A stretch of 57,503 bases of DNA from Rhodospirillales bacterium (GTDB lineage: Bacteria; Pseudomonadota; Gammaproteobacteria; Burkholderiales; Burkholderiaceae_D), in the NCBI GenBank assembly GCA_903970305.1, contig CAJCID010000316.1, forward strand, positions 1 through 57,503, written 5' to 3'. Within the stretch, counting starts at the first letter, position 1. Each line of letters starts with the position of its first letter. This document shows, in pieces, positions 33,703 to 43,302 of the stretch. The position numbers and the translations under genes are program-made. Below the pieces are notes generated by a model. The model saw only the letters and a program-made list of their open reading frames with translations, made no database searches and had not been told where the DNA came from.

Positions 33703-36165
33703 ATGAGTATCGAGATCGAGTCCTCCAGAGCGCCCAAGGCGGCTGAAGAGCCGCCATCGTCTTTCGCGACGTCTGCGCCGTCTGCGCCATCCGGCCAAGC
33801 CGCCTTCGCCCAGGCACTCGCGGCCAATGAAATCGAGTCGCTTGGCGCCATCGAGGAAACCTTGAAGGACATGGAGCAAAGCTCCCGCCACACGGATGTA
33901 CTGGAGCTGGCCGAGAAGGGCTTGGCTCTATGCACCCTGCCCGGCTTCGACCCGTATCGATTACGCTTTCTGCTCGTCAAGAGTTGGCGCTATCTGCGCC
34001 TCATGCTGCTCGATTCCGCGCTGCTCGTGTTGCGCGACGCCGATCTTCTCGCCAATCGGTTGAGCGATCGGGCAGCCACCGCCGAAGTCCTGCGCCAGCT
34101 GGCGCTCGCCCATGCCCTCTCGGGCGATCTGGAACTGTCCGAGAAGAGTTTTCTGCGCTCGATCGACCTCTTTGGCGAGATCGGCGAGACCTCCGGCTTG
34201 GCCGAAGCACTCGGCGGTCTCGCGGTGGCTTATTGGCGCGCGGAGCGCTTTGACGATGCAGCCGAGGTCTTTCGCAAATCCATTGCGACTGCACTCGCCT
34301 CGGGTAACTGGTGCTGCGCGATCCAGTCGAGTGCGAATCTCGCGAACTATTTCCTCTCCAGACAGGATTACCTCTCCGCCGACGAACCCCTATGCATGGC
34401 CGAAAAGATCTTTCGGGAACAGGGCGTCGCGCCCTTCGCCGGTTGGATCATCGCGCTGGCCAACCGGGCGGCCTATTGGGAGCTCGCGGGCCAGCCCGCG
34501 CAGGCCCGGGCGCTCTATGAAGAAAGTATCTCGACCTGCGAGGCGATCGGGGAGCTGGTCGTGCGCCCGCATCTGGAAGCGGGGCTTGCCGAGATGCTCT
34601 TTGGTCGGGGTGACTTTGAAGCCGCCTACCGGCATCAGCAAAACGCCTATCAACTGGACATGGCCCGTCTAGAACGGGCCCGCAACCTCGAGATCCAGAC
34701 GATGCGCGGCTCCTTTGAGCTGCTTCAGGAACAGCGCGAACGCAAGCTTGCCGAAGAGCACGGCCGCAGCATGGAACGGATGATCCGCGAACGCACGCGG
34801 GAACTCAGACAGGAGATCGACGTCCGCCGACGTGCAGAGAGTGCTGCGCACCATCTCGCGAACCACGATCCCTTGACGGGTCTTCCGAACCGGCGCAAGT
34901 TTGATGCCCTGCTCGATCTGGCGTTAAAGGATGCGGCCGAGAAGGGTGAAGGTGTCGCGGTTTTCTTTGTCGATCTCGACCACTTCAGTTTGATCAACGA
35001 CACCAGCGGCCACGATGTCGGCGACCGGATACTCGCCGAGGTCGCGGCGCGCTTCATGGCCATTCCCAATGCTCATGAATCCGTGTGCCGCTTTGGCGGC
35101 GACGAGTTCGCCATCCTGGTGCGCGGAGCCGATCAACCCGAAGTTGTCGCCGCTCGCCTGCAAACTGTCTTTGGCGCCTTTGAAGAGCCTTTCGTGGTCG
35201 AGCACGGCGAGCGCTTCATCTCGGCGACGATCGGCATGAGCCGCTTCCCCGATCACAGCCGCGAACCCCGGCAACTGCTGCGCTTTGCCGACATCGCGAT
35301 GTACTCGGCCAAACAGCAGGGTCGCCGCCGCTTCGCCGAATTCAACGAGACCCTGCGTGGCGACATCGTCCTGCGCACGGATCTGGAACGCGACGCCAAG
35401 GGGGCGCTCAGCCAGGGGCATTTGCGGCTCGTCTATCAGCCCAAGGTGAGCGTCCCGGACGGCGCATTGGTCGGCCTCGAGGCGCTCGCGCGCTGGCAAC
35501 ATCCACGCTACGGAGCCATCGACCCGACGCGCTTCATTCCCTTATTTGAAGAGACCGGACGCATCGTGGAGTTCGGTCACTGGGCGATCGAAGAGGTCTG
35601 TGCGCAGCTCGAGAGCTGGCGCATCGAGGGAGTCGGACTCGTGCGCGTGGCGGTCAATGTCTCGCAAAAGCAGCTCAGGGACGAGACCTTTCCCGCGTTC
35701 GTTCGAGACTGCCTCGAGCGCCATGGCGTCGAGCCGCGCGATCTGGAGATCGAAATCACCGAGAGCACGCTGATGACCGACACCCAGCGCGTCGTCGAGA
35801 GGCTCGGTCAGATCTCGGCCCTGGGGATCCACATCTCGATTGACGATTTCGGGACGGGTTATTCCAGCCTCAGTCTGCTCTCGAAGCTGCCTCTGCATGG
35901 ACTGAAGATCGATCGCTCGTTCATCCACGCGATGCTCGAAGGGTCCTCGGAGAGCATGATCGTAGAGACCATCATTCGCATGGCTCAAGCGCTGGGCAAG
36001 TCGGTCACGGCCGAGGGCGTGGAGACGAGCGCCCAGTTCGATGCACTCGTGACCCAGGGTTGCGGATTCTGCCAGGGCAGCCTCTTCGGCATGCCCCTCG
36101 AGGTCCATGACATCCGGGAGCTCCTGAAGAAGCGGGCGTTGCCCGGCACAAAAGCGTTGCCGTGA
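33703..36165 (+). CDS. TPR-containing diguanylate cyclase / c-di-GMP phosphodiesterase
   Basis: 820 residues without signal peptide or membrane helix. Residues about 30-330 form TPR-like helical repeats (GLAEALGGLAVAYWRAERFDDAAEVF is one). A coiled coil of about 60 residues follows (QEQRERKLAEEHGRSMERM...). The GGDEF motif (465-469, within CRFGGDEF) is intact, without an RxxD inhibitory site upstream. The EAL motif (593-595) is intact, with DDFGTGYSS, KIDRSF and AEGVET all present. Both synthesis and breakdown of cyclic di-GMP are thus possible. The TPR region suggests control by protein contacts. It is monocistronic and divergent from sulP. Confidence 0.93.
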   Translation: MSIEIESSRAPKAAEEPPSSFATSAPSAPSGQAAFAQALAANEIESLGAIEETLKDMEQSSRHTDVLELAEKGLALCTLPGFDPYRLRFLLVKSWRYLRLMLLDSALLVLRDADLLANRLSDRAATAEVLRQLALAHALSGDLELSEKSFLRSIDLFGEIGETSGLAEALGGLAVAYWRAERFDDAAEVFRKSIATALASGNWCCAIQSSANLANYFLSRQDYLSADEPLCMAEKIFREQGVAPFAGWIIALANRAAYWELAGQPAQARALYEESISTCEAIGELVVRPHLEAGLAEMLFGRGDFEAAYRHQQNAYQLDMARLERARNLEIQTMRGSFELLQEQRERKLAEEHGRSMERMIRERTRELRQEIDVRRRAESAAHHLANHDPLTGLPNRRKFDALLDLALKDAAEKGEGVAVFFVDLDHFSLINDTSGHDVGDRILAEVAARFMAIPNAHESVCRFGGDEFAILVRGADQPEVVAARLQTVFGAFEEPFVVEHGERFISATIGMSRFPDHSREPRQLLRFADIAMYSAKQQGRRRFAEFNETLRGDIVLRTDLERDAKGALSQGHLRLVYQPKVSVPDGALVGLEALARWQHPRYGAIDPTRFIPLFEETGRIVEFGHWAIEEVCAQLESWRIEGVGLVRVAVNVSQKQLRDETFPAFVRDCLERHGVEPRDLEIEITESTLMTDTQRVVERLGQISALGIHISIDDFGTGYSSLSLLSKLPLHGLKIDRSFIHAMLEGSSESMIVETIIRMAQALGKSVTAEGVETSAQFDALVTQGCGFCQGSLFGMPLEVHDIRELLKKRALPGTKALP

Positions 36166-36235
36166 ATTAGGCTACAGTAATGGCTTTACCGCCGGTCCAT
36201 AGCAACGGGCCAGGCCGATTCGCGAAGCGACCCCA

Positions 36236-36958
36236 ATGCAGCAGACAAGCGACACCCCGAAGGTCAATGCCGATCCTGACGAACTGAAAAAATTCAGTGA
36301 CTTGGCCCATGTGTGGTGGGATCCGACGGGTAAGTTCCGCCCCCTGCACGAGATCAATCCGCTGCGCTTGGCCTGGATCGACCAGCGCGCGCATCTGGCC
36401 GGCAAGCGCGCCCTGGACGTCGGCTGCGGTGGCGGCATTCTCGCCGAGGCGATGGCCAAGATTGGCGCCGAGGTCGTGGGCATCGACTTGTCGGAGAAGG
36501 CCCTGGCTGTCGCGGAATTGCACGGGATCGAGTCGGGCATCCAAGTTCGTTATCGCAAGATCTCCGCCGAGGACCTTGCCCGCGATGAGCCCGAGAGCTT
36601 TGATGTCGTCACCTGCATGGAAATGCTCGAGCACGTCCCCGAGCCGGAAGAGACGGTAAGGGCCTGTGCGCGCCTGGTCAAGCCAGGGGGTCTCGTCTTC
36701 TTCTCGACGATCAACCGCAATCCCAAGGCTTACCTGTTTGCGGTCGTCGGTGCCGAATACGTGCTCGGGCTGCTCCCGAAGGGCACGCATGACTACGCCA
36801 GGTTCATCACACCGTCGGAGTTGTCGCGCTTTGGCCGCAGCTCAGGTCTATTGACCAAGGAGATGATCGGGCTGCACTACAATCCGATCACGCGCAACTA
36901 CTGGCTCGCGCCGAACACCGATGTGAATTACATGCTGGCCACCGAGCGCAAGGACTGA
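36236..36958 (+). CDS. ubiG: Ubiquinone biosynthesis O-methyltransferase
   Basis: A 240-residue SAM methyltransferase. It opens [34 protein letters not shown], the UbiG hallmark, then the SAM motif [40 protein letters not shown] and [14 protein letters not shown]. It performs both O-methylations of ubiquinone synthesis. Its TGA overlaps the gph ATG (TGATG at 36956-36960). Confidence 0.97.
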   Translation: MQQTSDTPKVNADPDELKKFSDLAHVWWDPTGKFRPLHEINPLRLAWIDQRAHLAGKRALDVGCGGGILAEAMAKIGAEVVGIDLSEKALAVAELHGIESGIQVRYRKISAEDLARDEPESFDVVTCMEMLEHVPEPEETVRACARLVKPGGLVFFSTINRNPKAYLFAVVGAEYVLGLLPKGTHDYARFITPSELSRFGRSSGLLTKEMIGLHYNPITRNYWLAPNTDVNYMLATERKD

Positions 36959-37626
36959 TGGCACGCCCCGTCTTCGCCGGGGTCCGTGCCATCCTGTTCG
37001 ATCTGGATGGCACGCTCGCCGATACGGCACCGGACCTCGCCCAGGCGGCCAATCAGGTGCGCAGCGCGCACGGCCTCGACCCCCTGCCGTACTCGCGCTT
37101 GAGGCCGGTGGCCTCACACGGTGCGCGGGGGTTGCTCGGCGTGGCACTCGATGTCGGGCCTGATGATCCGCGGTACGAGCCCTTGCGCACCGAGTTTCTC
37201 CGATACTACACGGCACGTCTATGCGTCGACTCGAAGCTCTTCGATCAGATCGAGCCGCTTCTTCTTGCCCTTGCGAAGCGCGGGCTGCCCTGGGGGATCG
37301 TGACCAACAAGATCGCAAGCCTGACGACACCGATCGTGCATGCACTCGCGCTTGTTCCGCGTGCGCAAACCGTGGTCTCGGGTGACACGACGCCCTTTGC
37401 CAAACCTCACCCGGCTCCTTTGCTCTGCGCAGCATCCGCAATGAACGTGGCCGCGGGTTCTTGCCTCTATGTCGGCGACGACCGGCGCGACATCGAGGCC
37501 GGTCGGGCCGCAGGCATGCGCACGGTCGCAGCGGCCTACGGGTATTGCGCCGATCAGGACCCAGGCGAGTGGGGTGCCGACGCGCTCATTCACGCCCCCT
37601 TGGAACTGCTCGAACTCATCGACTGA
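36958..37626 (+). CDS. gph: Phosphoglycolate phosphatase-like HAD hydrolase
   Basis: 222 residues, HAD superfamily. Motif I is ILFDLDGTLADTAPDL, motif II is GIVTNKIA, motif III includes AKPHPAPLL and motif IV is YVGDDRRDIEAGRAAGM. The start inside the ubiG stop codon shows translational coupling, the usual arrangement in Betaproteobacteria. It removes phosphate from 2-phosphoglycolate or a similar small phosphate ester. Confidence 0.92.
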   Translation: MARPVFAGVRAILFDLDGTLADTAPDLAQAANQVRSAHGLDPLPYSRLRPVASHGARGLLGVALDVGPDDPRYEPLRTEFLRYYTARLCVDSKLFDQIEPLLLALAKRGLPWGIVTNKIASLTTPIVHALALVPRAQTVVSGDTTPFAKPHPAPLLCAASAMNVAAGSCLYVGDDRRDIEAGRAAGMRTVAAAYGYCADQDPGEWGADALIHAPLELLELID

Positions 37627-37702
37627 GGTCCTCGGACCAACGGGAGCGCGCGCCGGGCGTTGCGCGCCCCCCTATAATGCAGACTGCACACGGGGAGAGT
37701 GT

Positions 37703-40700
37703 ATGCTCACAAGAGCTCGGATCCGGAACGGGTTGCTTGGTCTGGCCATTCTGATCGCGCTCATCGCCGTATTGGGCTACGGGATCGCTCCGGTAATCGT
37801 GAAGCGTACGATCGAGGACGATCTCACCACGCTCATTGGACGCAAGACCACCTTGGGGGAGGTCCAGGTTCATCCGTTCACGCTGACGGTCCGATTGCGG
37901 GACTTCCGGATTGCGCAAGCCGACGGCGCGGCCGCGATGCTTGACATCCAGGAAATCGAAGCCGGCCTGTCACTCGCTTCTGTGTTGCATTTGGCCCCGG
38001 TGGTCAACCGCCTGCATGTGACCGGCCCCAAGCTCGCGATCACCCGTTTGTCCACCGATCGCTTTGACTTCTCCGACATCCTTGATCGTCTGGGTGCAAC
38101 CTCCAAGCGTCCCCCTGAGCCAGCCGACGCGAAACCGGCGCGGTTCTCCATCAATAATATCGAGCTCACCAATGGGCTCATCACCTTCGATGATCGAGTC
38201 ACCCGTTCGCAGCACAGGCTGGAAAGCCTGACGTTGAGTCTACCGTTCATCTCGAACCTGCCCCATGATGTCGAGCTCTTCGTCGAGCCGGCATTCTCAG
38301 CGAAGGTCGACGGCAGTCTCGTCTCCTTGAAGGGCAGGCTCAAACCTTTCGAGCAGTCGCTCGAGACGGTGGTCGATCTGAGCGTCACAGGACTGGATCT
38401 GCCGACCTACGTGGGCTTCTCTCCGGTGACACTCACTCCAAGGCTTGTCAGCGGACTCTTGAGCACGGACCTCGAGGTCGGATTCAGGCGTGACGCAGAT
38501 GCAAGTCCGCACGTCAGACTCTCCGGAAAAGCGCGTCTTGAGAAACTCAGGATCGACAAACCGGACGGGAGCGAGGTGCTCGCGGCAGAGCGCATCGCCG
38601 TCGATCTGAAAAACGTCGATTTGTCCAACGGCGACATCGAGCTCAACAGTGTCGAGGTCCTCGCCCCAAGCTTTGCAGCCGAGCGCCTGGCCGACGGCCG
38701 CATCGACGCCCTGGAACTGTTCGCGCCCCCGCCCGCGGCTGCAGGCCATCCGGCGCCCAGCTCGCCCCCTGCTTTGGCTGCGGAGTCCGCTGCGCATGCT
38801 CCTGCGACAGCGCCAGGCGTGAGCGCCCCGAACCCGGCCGATAAGCCAGCGCGTCTTTGGCTCGGAGAGTTCAGGCTCTCGGGCGCCACGGTACATTTCC
38901 AGGATCACAGTGCCGAGCTGCCGTTCGTGGTGAACCTCTCCGATCTGCACGCGAGTGCGACGGGACTGTCGAATCAGCCTGGATCGACGGCGCAGATCGA
39001 GGTGGGTTTGAGCACGGCACCGGGACAGACCATCGGCCTGAAAGGACAGGCGGGCCTTGCGGAGAAGAGTCTTAGCGGTCACATCGAGCTCGCCAATCTG
39101 CATCTGGAGAGCTTCGCGGGCACCTTCGGGGCGCTCCTGACTGCGCGGCTTGACAGTGGCATCCTCGAAGGTGCGACCGACTTCGCTCTGAAGGGGCAGG
39201 ACAGTCCCCCCTCGATCAAGCTGAGCCACCTGGCCCTCGCCGTCAATCACCTGCAGCTGCGCCTGCCCGATGAGCATGTGCCCGTGTTGGTGGCCGAGCG
39301 CGTTGCGATCGCCAACACCACCGTAGATCTCGCCAAGCCCAGCGTTCAGATTGAAAAACTGACACTGTCGGGCGTGGCCGCCAATGTGGCGCGCAATGCC
39401 CTCGGGGTGATCAACGTCAGCACCCTCGCCAGCCCGCCGAAGGGGGGTACGACGCGCCAAGCACGGTCTACAGCAGAGCCTGTCCAGGTGGTGCCTGCGG
39501 TGCCCAAGACCAAGCCCAGCGACGCCCCCCGAGGGGAGTTCGCCATCGGCAAGATCGAAGTCTCCGAGAGCAAACTCGCCTTCGCCGACCTGAGCGTGCG
39601 TCCCGCTGCGGCCTTGCAGATGGAGAAAATCAGCTTCTCCGCGGAGAACCTGAAACTCGATGGTGCTGCGCATATTCCCTTCCACTTCGCCGCCCTGGCC
39701 AACCAGAAGGGCAAGATCGACATCAAGGGTGATCTCGCGCCTGCGCCCCTTGCGCTTGACGCGGAACTCTCCTGCCGCACCATCCCGCTGGCGGCGCTGC
39801 AAGGCTACCTCGGAGATCGCCTGAACATCACCATCTCGAACGCCGATCTGTCGGTTCGGGGCGCACTGAAGATCGCCACGGCAAGCGCATCCGATGTGCG
39901 CTTTCGCGGCACGGCCGAAGTGACCGATTTTGCCGCACTCGATAAGCTCACCTCGGCAGACTTCCTGCGTTGGAAGTCCCTCCTGGTGCCGGGTATCAGT
40001 GCGCACCTTCCTGCGACCGGACAGCCGGTCTCGGTCGAGTTCGGCGACGTGGTCCTCTCGGACTTTTACTCGCGCTTGATCGTCTACCCCGATGGACGTC
40101 TGAACGTGCAGAATCTCGTCGCGCCCGTCGGCAGCACCGGACCTCAGTCCGTCACGAACGCGAGCACGCCGCAGCCCGAGGCTCCCCCGGCGAGCGCGGT
40201 TGCGAGCGAAACCAATACCCCCGCCAGCGCGGCAACCGTGTTGCGCCTGAATTCGCTCAAGTTCGCCCGTGGCACGGTCAACTACACGGACAATTTCGTC
40301 AAACCGAACTACACGACCAACATCACGAACCTGGATGGGTCGGTCTCCAAGGTGGCCTCTGACAATCCCGAACCGGCCGCGGTCAGCCTCAAGGGCTCGC
40401 TCGAGGGCAACGGCGATCTGCAGATCACGGGGACCGTGAATCCTTTGGTCCATCCGCTGTTTCTCGACATCGCCGCGAATGCCACCAATATCGAATTGAC
40501 CCGGCTCACGCCCTACTCGCTCAAGTACGCGGGCTACAATATCGAGAGGGGCAAGTTGTCGATGAAGGTCAAGTATCACATCGAGAACAATCAACTCAAT
40601 GCGCAGAACAATCTGTTTCTCGATCAGTTGACCTTTGGTGAGCACGTCGACAGCCCCACCGCGACCAAGTTGCCCGTCCTGCTCGCGATCAGTCTGCTGA

Positions 40701-41428
40701 AGGACGTCAACGGCCAGATCAACATCGACCTACCTGTGTCGGGCTCATTGTCGGATCCCCAGTTCAGCATCGGTGGGGTGATCGTTCGGGTCATCGTGAA
40801 CCTCCTCGAGAAGGCATTGCTCTCGCCGTTCCAGTTGCTCGGCTCAATCGGGGGCGGCGACGGTGGCGATCTGGGTTATGTGGAATTCGAACCCGGTCAG
40901 GCCCAGCTCGGGCCGGCCGGACAGGCCAAGGTCGCAAAGCTCGCCGGTATCCTGGCGAGCCGTCCTGCGCTCAAGCTGGATATCATCGGCCGCGCCGACC
41001 GCGCGACCGACACCGACGCAGCGCGCGAGGCGCGCCTTTCTGCCAAGGTGCAGGGGGTGAAATACCGCGAACTCCTGAAGTCGGACCCGAACACGACCTT
41101 CGAGAGCGTCTCGGTCGCCCCGAACGAATATCCAGAGTACCTGGAGACGGTGTATCGGGAAGCGGACTTCGAGAAACCGAAGAATGTCCTGGGCCTGACC
41201 AAGAGCCTGCCTCCGGCGGAGATGGAGCAGCTTTTGCGCAGCAACATGCCGGTCAATGACGAGGATCTGCTTGGGCTTGCCGACCGGCGCGCGGCGGCAG
41301 TGCGCGATGCCCTCGCGCAATCCGGCAAGGTGCCCTCTGAGCGCCTGTTCATCGTCGCCTCGAAACTGATGTCCGATGCCCCCCATGACAAGGGCAGCCC
41401 GAACCGTGTCGATTTCGCGCTGCATTGA
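37703..41428 (+). CDS. DUF748 (AsmA/TamB-like) envelope protein
   Basis: 1,241 residues from ATG 37703 after GGGGAGAG. A single N-terminal membrane anchor (LLGLAILIALIAVLGYGIAPVIV) is followed by long repeating beta-rich AsmA-like segments, which form a periplasmic bridge-like groove in relatives. A low-complexity Ala/Pro linker near 342-384 interrupts them. The DUF748 block LDQLTFGEHVDSPTATKLPV with DVNGQINIDLPVSGSLSDPQF is present. The C-terminal 190 residues resemble an OmpA-like region (YVEFEPGQAQLGPAGQAKVA...). Proteins of this class are linked to phospholipid movement and outer-membrane homeostasis. It stands alone between gph and modB. Confidence 0.88.
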   Translation: MLTRARIRNGLLGLAILIALIAVLGYGIAPVIVKRTIEDDLTTLIGRKTTLGEVQVHPFTLTVRLRDFRIAQADGAAAMLDIQEIEAGLSLASVLHLAPVVNRLHVTGPKLAITRLSTDRFDFSDILDRLGATSKRPPEPADAKPARFSINNIELTNGLITFDDRVTRSQHRLESLTLSLPFISNLPHDVELFVEPAFSAKVDGSLVSLKGRLKPFEQSLETVVDLSVTGLDLPTYVGFSPVTLTPRLVSGLLSTDLEVGFRRDADASPHVRLSGKARLEKLRIDKPDGSEVLAAERIAVDLKNVDLSNGDIELNSVEVLAPSFAAERLADGRIDALELFAPPPAAAGHPAPSSPPALAAESAAHAPATAPGVSAPNPADKPARLWLGEFRLSGATVHFQDHSAELPFVVNLSDLHASATGLSNQPGSTAQIEVGLSTAPGQTIGLKGQAGLAEKSLSGHIELANLHLESFAGTFGALLTARLDSGILEGATDFALKGQDSPPSIKLSHLALAVNHLQLRLPDEHVPVLVAERVAIANTTVDLAKPSVQIEKLTLSGVAANVARNALGVINVSTLASPPKGGTTRQARSTAEPVQVVPAVPKTKPSDAPRGEFAIGKIEVSESKLAFADLSVRPAAALQMEKISFSAENLKLDGAAHIPFHFAALANQKGKIDIKGDLAPAPLALDAELSCRTIPLAALQGYLGDRLNITISNADLSVRGALKIATASASDVRFRGTAEVTDFAALDKLTSADFLRWKSLLVPGISAHLPATGQPVSVEFGDVVLSDFYSRLIVYPDGRLNVQNLVAPVGSTGPQSVTNASTPQPEAPPASAVASETNTPASAATVLRLNSLKFARGTVNYTDNFVKPNYTTNITNLDGSVSKVASDNPEPAAVSLKGSLEGNGDLQITGTVNPLVHPLFLDIAANATNIELTRLTPYSLKYAGYNIERGKLSMKVKYHIENNQLNAQNNLFLDQLTFGEHVDSPTATKLPVLLAISLLKDVNGQINIDLPVSGSLSDPQFSIGGVIVRVIVNLLEKALLSPFQLLGSIGGGDGGDLGYVEFEPGQAQLGPAGQAKVAKLAGILASRPALKLDIIGRADRATDTDAAREARLSAKVQGVKYRELLKSDPNTTFESVSVAPNEYPEYLETVYREADFEKPKNVLGLTKSLPPAEMEQLLRSNMPVNDEDLLGLADRRAAAVRDALAQSGKVPSERLFIVASKLMSDAPHDKGSPNRVDFALH

Positions 41429-41500
41429 GCCCGGGCGGCTGCGCCGCCTCCCGGCGGATCACGTCAGTGCTCCCGCTGCCGTCTGCGTGCGGATCCCACC

Positions 41501-42202
41501 ATGGGTCTGACTGCCGACGAGTGGGAGATTGTCGGCCTGAGTCTCGAGGTCGCCCTCCTTGCGAATCTGCTGTGCCTGCCGGTGGCTGTCGGCCTTGCCC
41601 TCCTCCTGGCGAGAACGCGCTTTCCGGGGAAGGTGGTCCTCGACGTGTTGGTGCATGCGCCCCTGGTCCTGCCGCCTGTGGTCGTCGGCTATCTGCTGCT
41701 GGTGCTCTTCGGAACCCGCGGTCCTATCGGCCATTGGCTCTTGGTGGAATTCGGCATCCGCCTGGTCTTCACGACCAAGGCCGCGGTCCTGGCGGCCGCG
41801 GTGATGTCCCTCCCCCTTGTGATCCGAGGGGTACGGCTGTCGATCGATGCGATCGATCCCGGTCTTGAGATCGCCGGCCGCACCCTGGGCGCTTCGCGCT
41901 GGAGTGTCTTTTGGACGATCACTTTGCCGCTCATGCTGCCTGGGATCCTGTCCGGCTCGATCCTGGGCTTTGCGCGCTCGCTCGGGGAGTTTGGTGCAAC
42001 CATCACCTTCGCCTCGAACATCGCAGGCGAAACCCGGACCTTGCCACTGGCCCTCTACACGGCCACACAAAGCGCCACGGGCGACGCGACGGCCGCGCGC
42101 CTGGTCGTGATCTCCTTGCTGCTCGCCTGTCTTGCCCTGGGTGCTTCGGGCTGGCTGGAGCAACGCCTGCGCGGCCTGATCGGCACGGGGTCGAACGCAT
42201 GA
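41501..42202 (+). CDS. modB: Molybdate ABC transporter permease
   Basis: 233 residues with five membrane helices. The EAA loop reads EIAGRTLGASRWSVFWTITLPLMLPGILSG. The ModB hallmark FARSLGEFGATITFASNIAGETRTLPLALYT is complete. It forms the channel of the molybdate importer with ModC. It starts 72 bases after the DUF748 gene and overlaps modC by ATGA. No modA-like binding-protein gene lies on either side. Confidence 0.94.
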   Translation: MGLTADEWEIVGLSLEVALLANLLCLPVAVGLALLLARTRFPGKVVLDVLVHAPLVLPPVVVGYLLLVLFGTRGPIGHWLLVEFGIRLVFTTKAAVLAAAVMSLPLVIRGVRLSIDAIDPGLEIAGRTLGASRWSVFWTITLPLMLPGILSGSILGFARSLGEFGATITFASNIAGETRTLPLALYTATQSATGDATAARLVVISLLLACLALGASGWLEQRLRGLIGTGSNA

Positions 42203-43302
42203 CGAGCGCGCTCGATGTCGAACTGGGCGCCCGTCTGGGCGGCTTCGAGCTTGACGTGCGCTTCACCGTGCCGGCGCGGGGCGTGACGGCGCTCTTTGGT
42301 CGTAGCGGCTCGGGCAAGACCAGCGTCATCAACTCGTTGGCCGGAATTCTGCGGCCTTCGCGGGGCTTCATCCGGATGGGCGAACTCGCGTGGTTCGACT
42401 CCGAACGGGGTGTGGACGTGCCGATCCCTGAGCGCGCGGTAGGCTACGTCTTCCAGGACGCACGCCTGTTCCCCCATCTCGGGGTGTCTGGGAATCTCGC
42501 GTACGGTCTGACACGCGCCCGGCGTCGGGGTCGCCCGATCCAGATCGGCTTTGAGGAGGTCGTCGGGCTTCTGGGGCTGGAGGGACTGCTCGGACGCCGC
42601 CCCCAGCGGCTCTCGGGCGGAGAGCGCCAGCGCGTGGCCCTTGGCAGGGCGCTGTTGAGCCAGCCCAAGGTCCTCTTGATGGATGAGCCTCTTGCCGCGC
42701 TCGATGGTCCGCGCAAGGCCGAGATCATGCCCTACATCGAGCGCTTACGCGACGAGTTGGGCCTGCCGATCATCTACGTCAGTCATTCGGTCGATGAGAT
42801 CACGCGCCTGGCCGACCATGTGGTGATCCTTGCAGACGGCAAGAGCGTGGCCAGTGGGCCGCTCTTGGCGATCATGGGGGATCCGCAGTATGCGCGGCTG
42901 ATCGGCCGCTACGAGGCCGGCACCGTCCTGGAATGCACGGTGGTGGCGCACGATCCCGGGTTCGAGCTCACCGAACTCGCCTTTGCCGGGGGCCGGCTCC
43001 TGGTGCCGGAAGTGGGTCTTGCGATCGGCTCGTCCGTTCGCGTGCGGCTGCGCGCCCGTGAAATCGCTCTGGCCACAAAGGCGCCCGAGGATCTGAGCAT
43101 CTCCAATTCGCTGCCCGGTCACGTGCAGGCGATCATCGCGCGGGAAGGTCCGTATGTGGAAGTCGTGGTCCGCCTTGGAGCAAGCACGGTGCGCTCGCTG
43201 ATCACGCGCCAGGCCTGCGCGCGCCTGGAACTCGTCGAAGGCAAGCCTGTCTGGGCGCTGATCAAGAGCGTGGCGCTCGATCAGCGCAGCGTCGCCGTAT
43301 GA
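42199..43302 (+). CDS. modC: Molybdate ABC transporter ATP-binding protein
   Basis: 367 residues from ATG 42199 inside the modB stop. Walker A is GRSGSGKTS, the Q-loop AVGYVFQDARLFPHL, the signature LSGGERQRVALGRALL, Walker B VLLMDEPLAALD and the H-loop YVSHSVDEI. A C-terminal TOBE/MOP domain (about 295-360; SISNSLPGHVQAIIAREGPYVEVVVR) is the molybdate-sensing regulatory part typical of ModC. It couples to the GNAT gene by another ATGA overlap. Confidence 0.95.
   Translation: MTSALDVELGARLGGFELDVRFTVPARGVTALFGRSGSGKTSVINSLAGILRPSRGFIRMGELAWFDSERGVDVPIPERAVGYVFQDARLFPHLGVSGNLAYGLTRARRRGRPIQIGFEEVVGLLGLEGLLGRRPQRLSGGERQRVALGRALLSQPKVLLMDEPLAALDGPRKAEIMPYIERLRDELGLPIIYVSHSVDEITRLADHVVILADGKSVASGPLLAIMGDPQYARLIGRYEAGTVLECTVVAHDPGFELTELAFAGGRLLVPEVGLAIGSSVRVRLRAREIALATKAPEDLSISNSLPGHVQAIIAREGPYVEVVVRLGASTVRSLITRQACARLELVEGKPVWALIKSVALDQRSVAV

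Noticed and set aside
38297-40645. A 782-codon minus-strand frame opposite the DUF748 gene
   Set aside because: Antisense shadow; the composition is biased and the DUF748 frame has the expected family motifs.
41429-41500. A short modA or truncated binding-protein gene before modB
   Set aside because: Only 72 bases separate the DUF748 stop from modB, with no coding potential for a binding protein.
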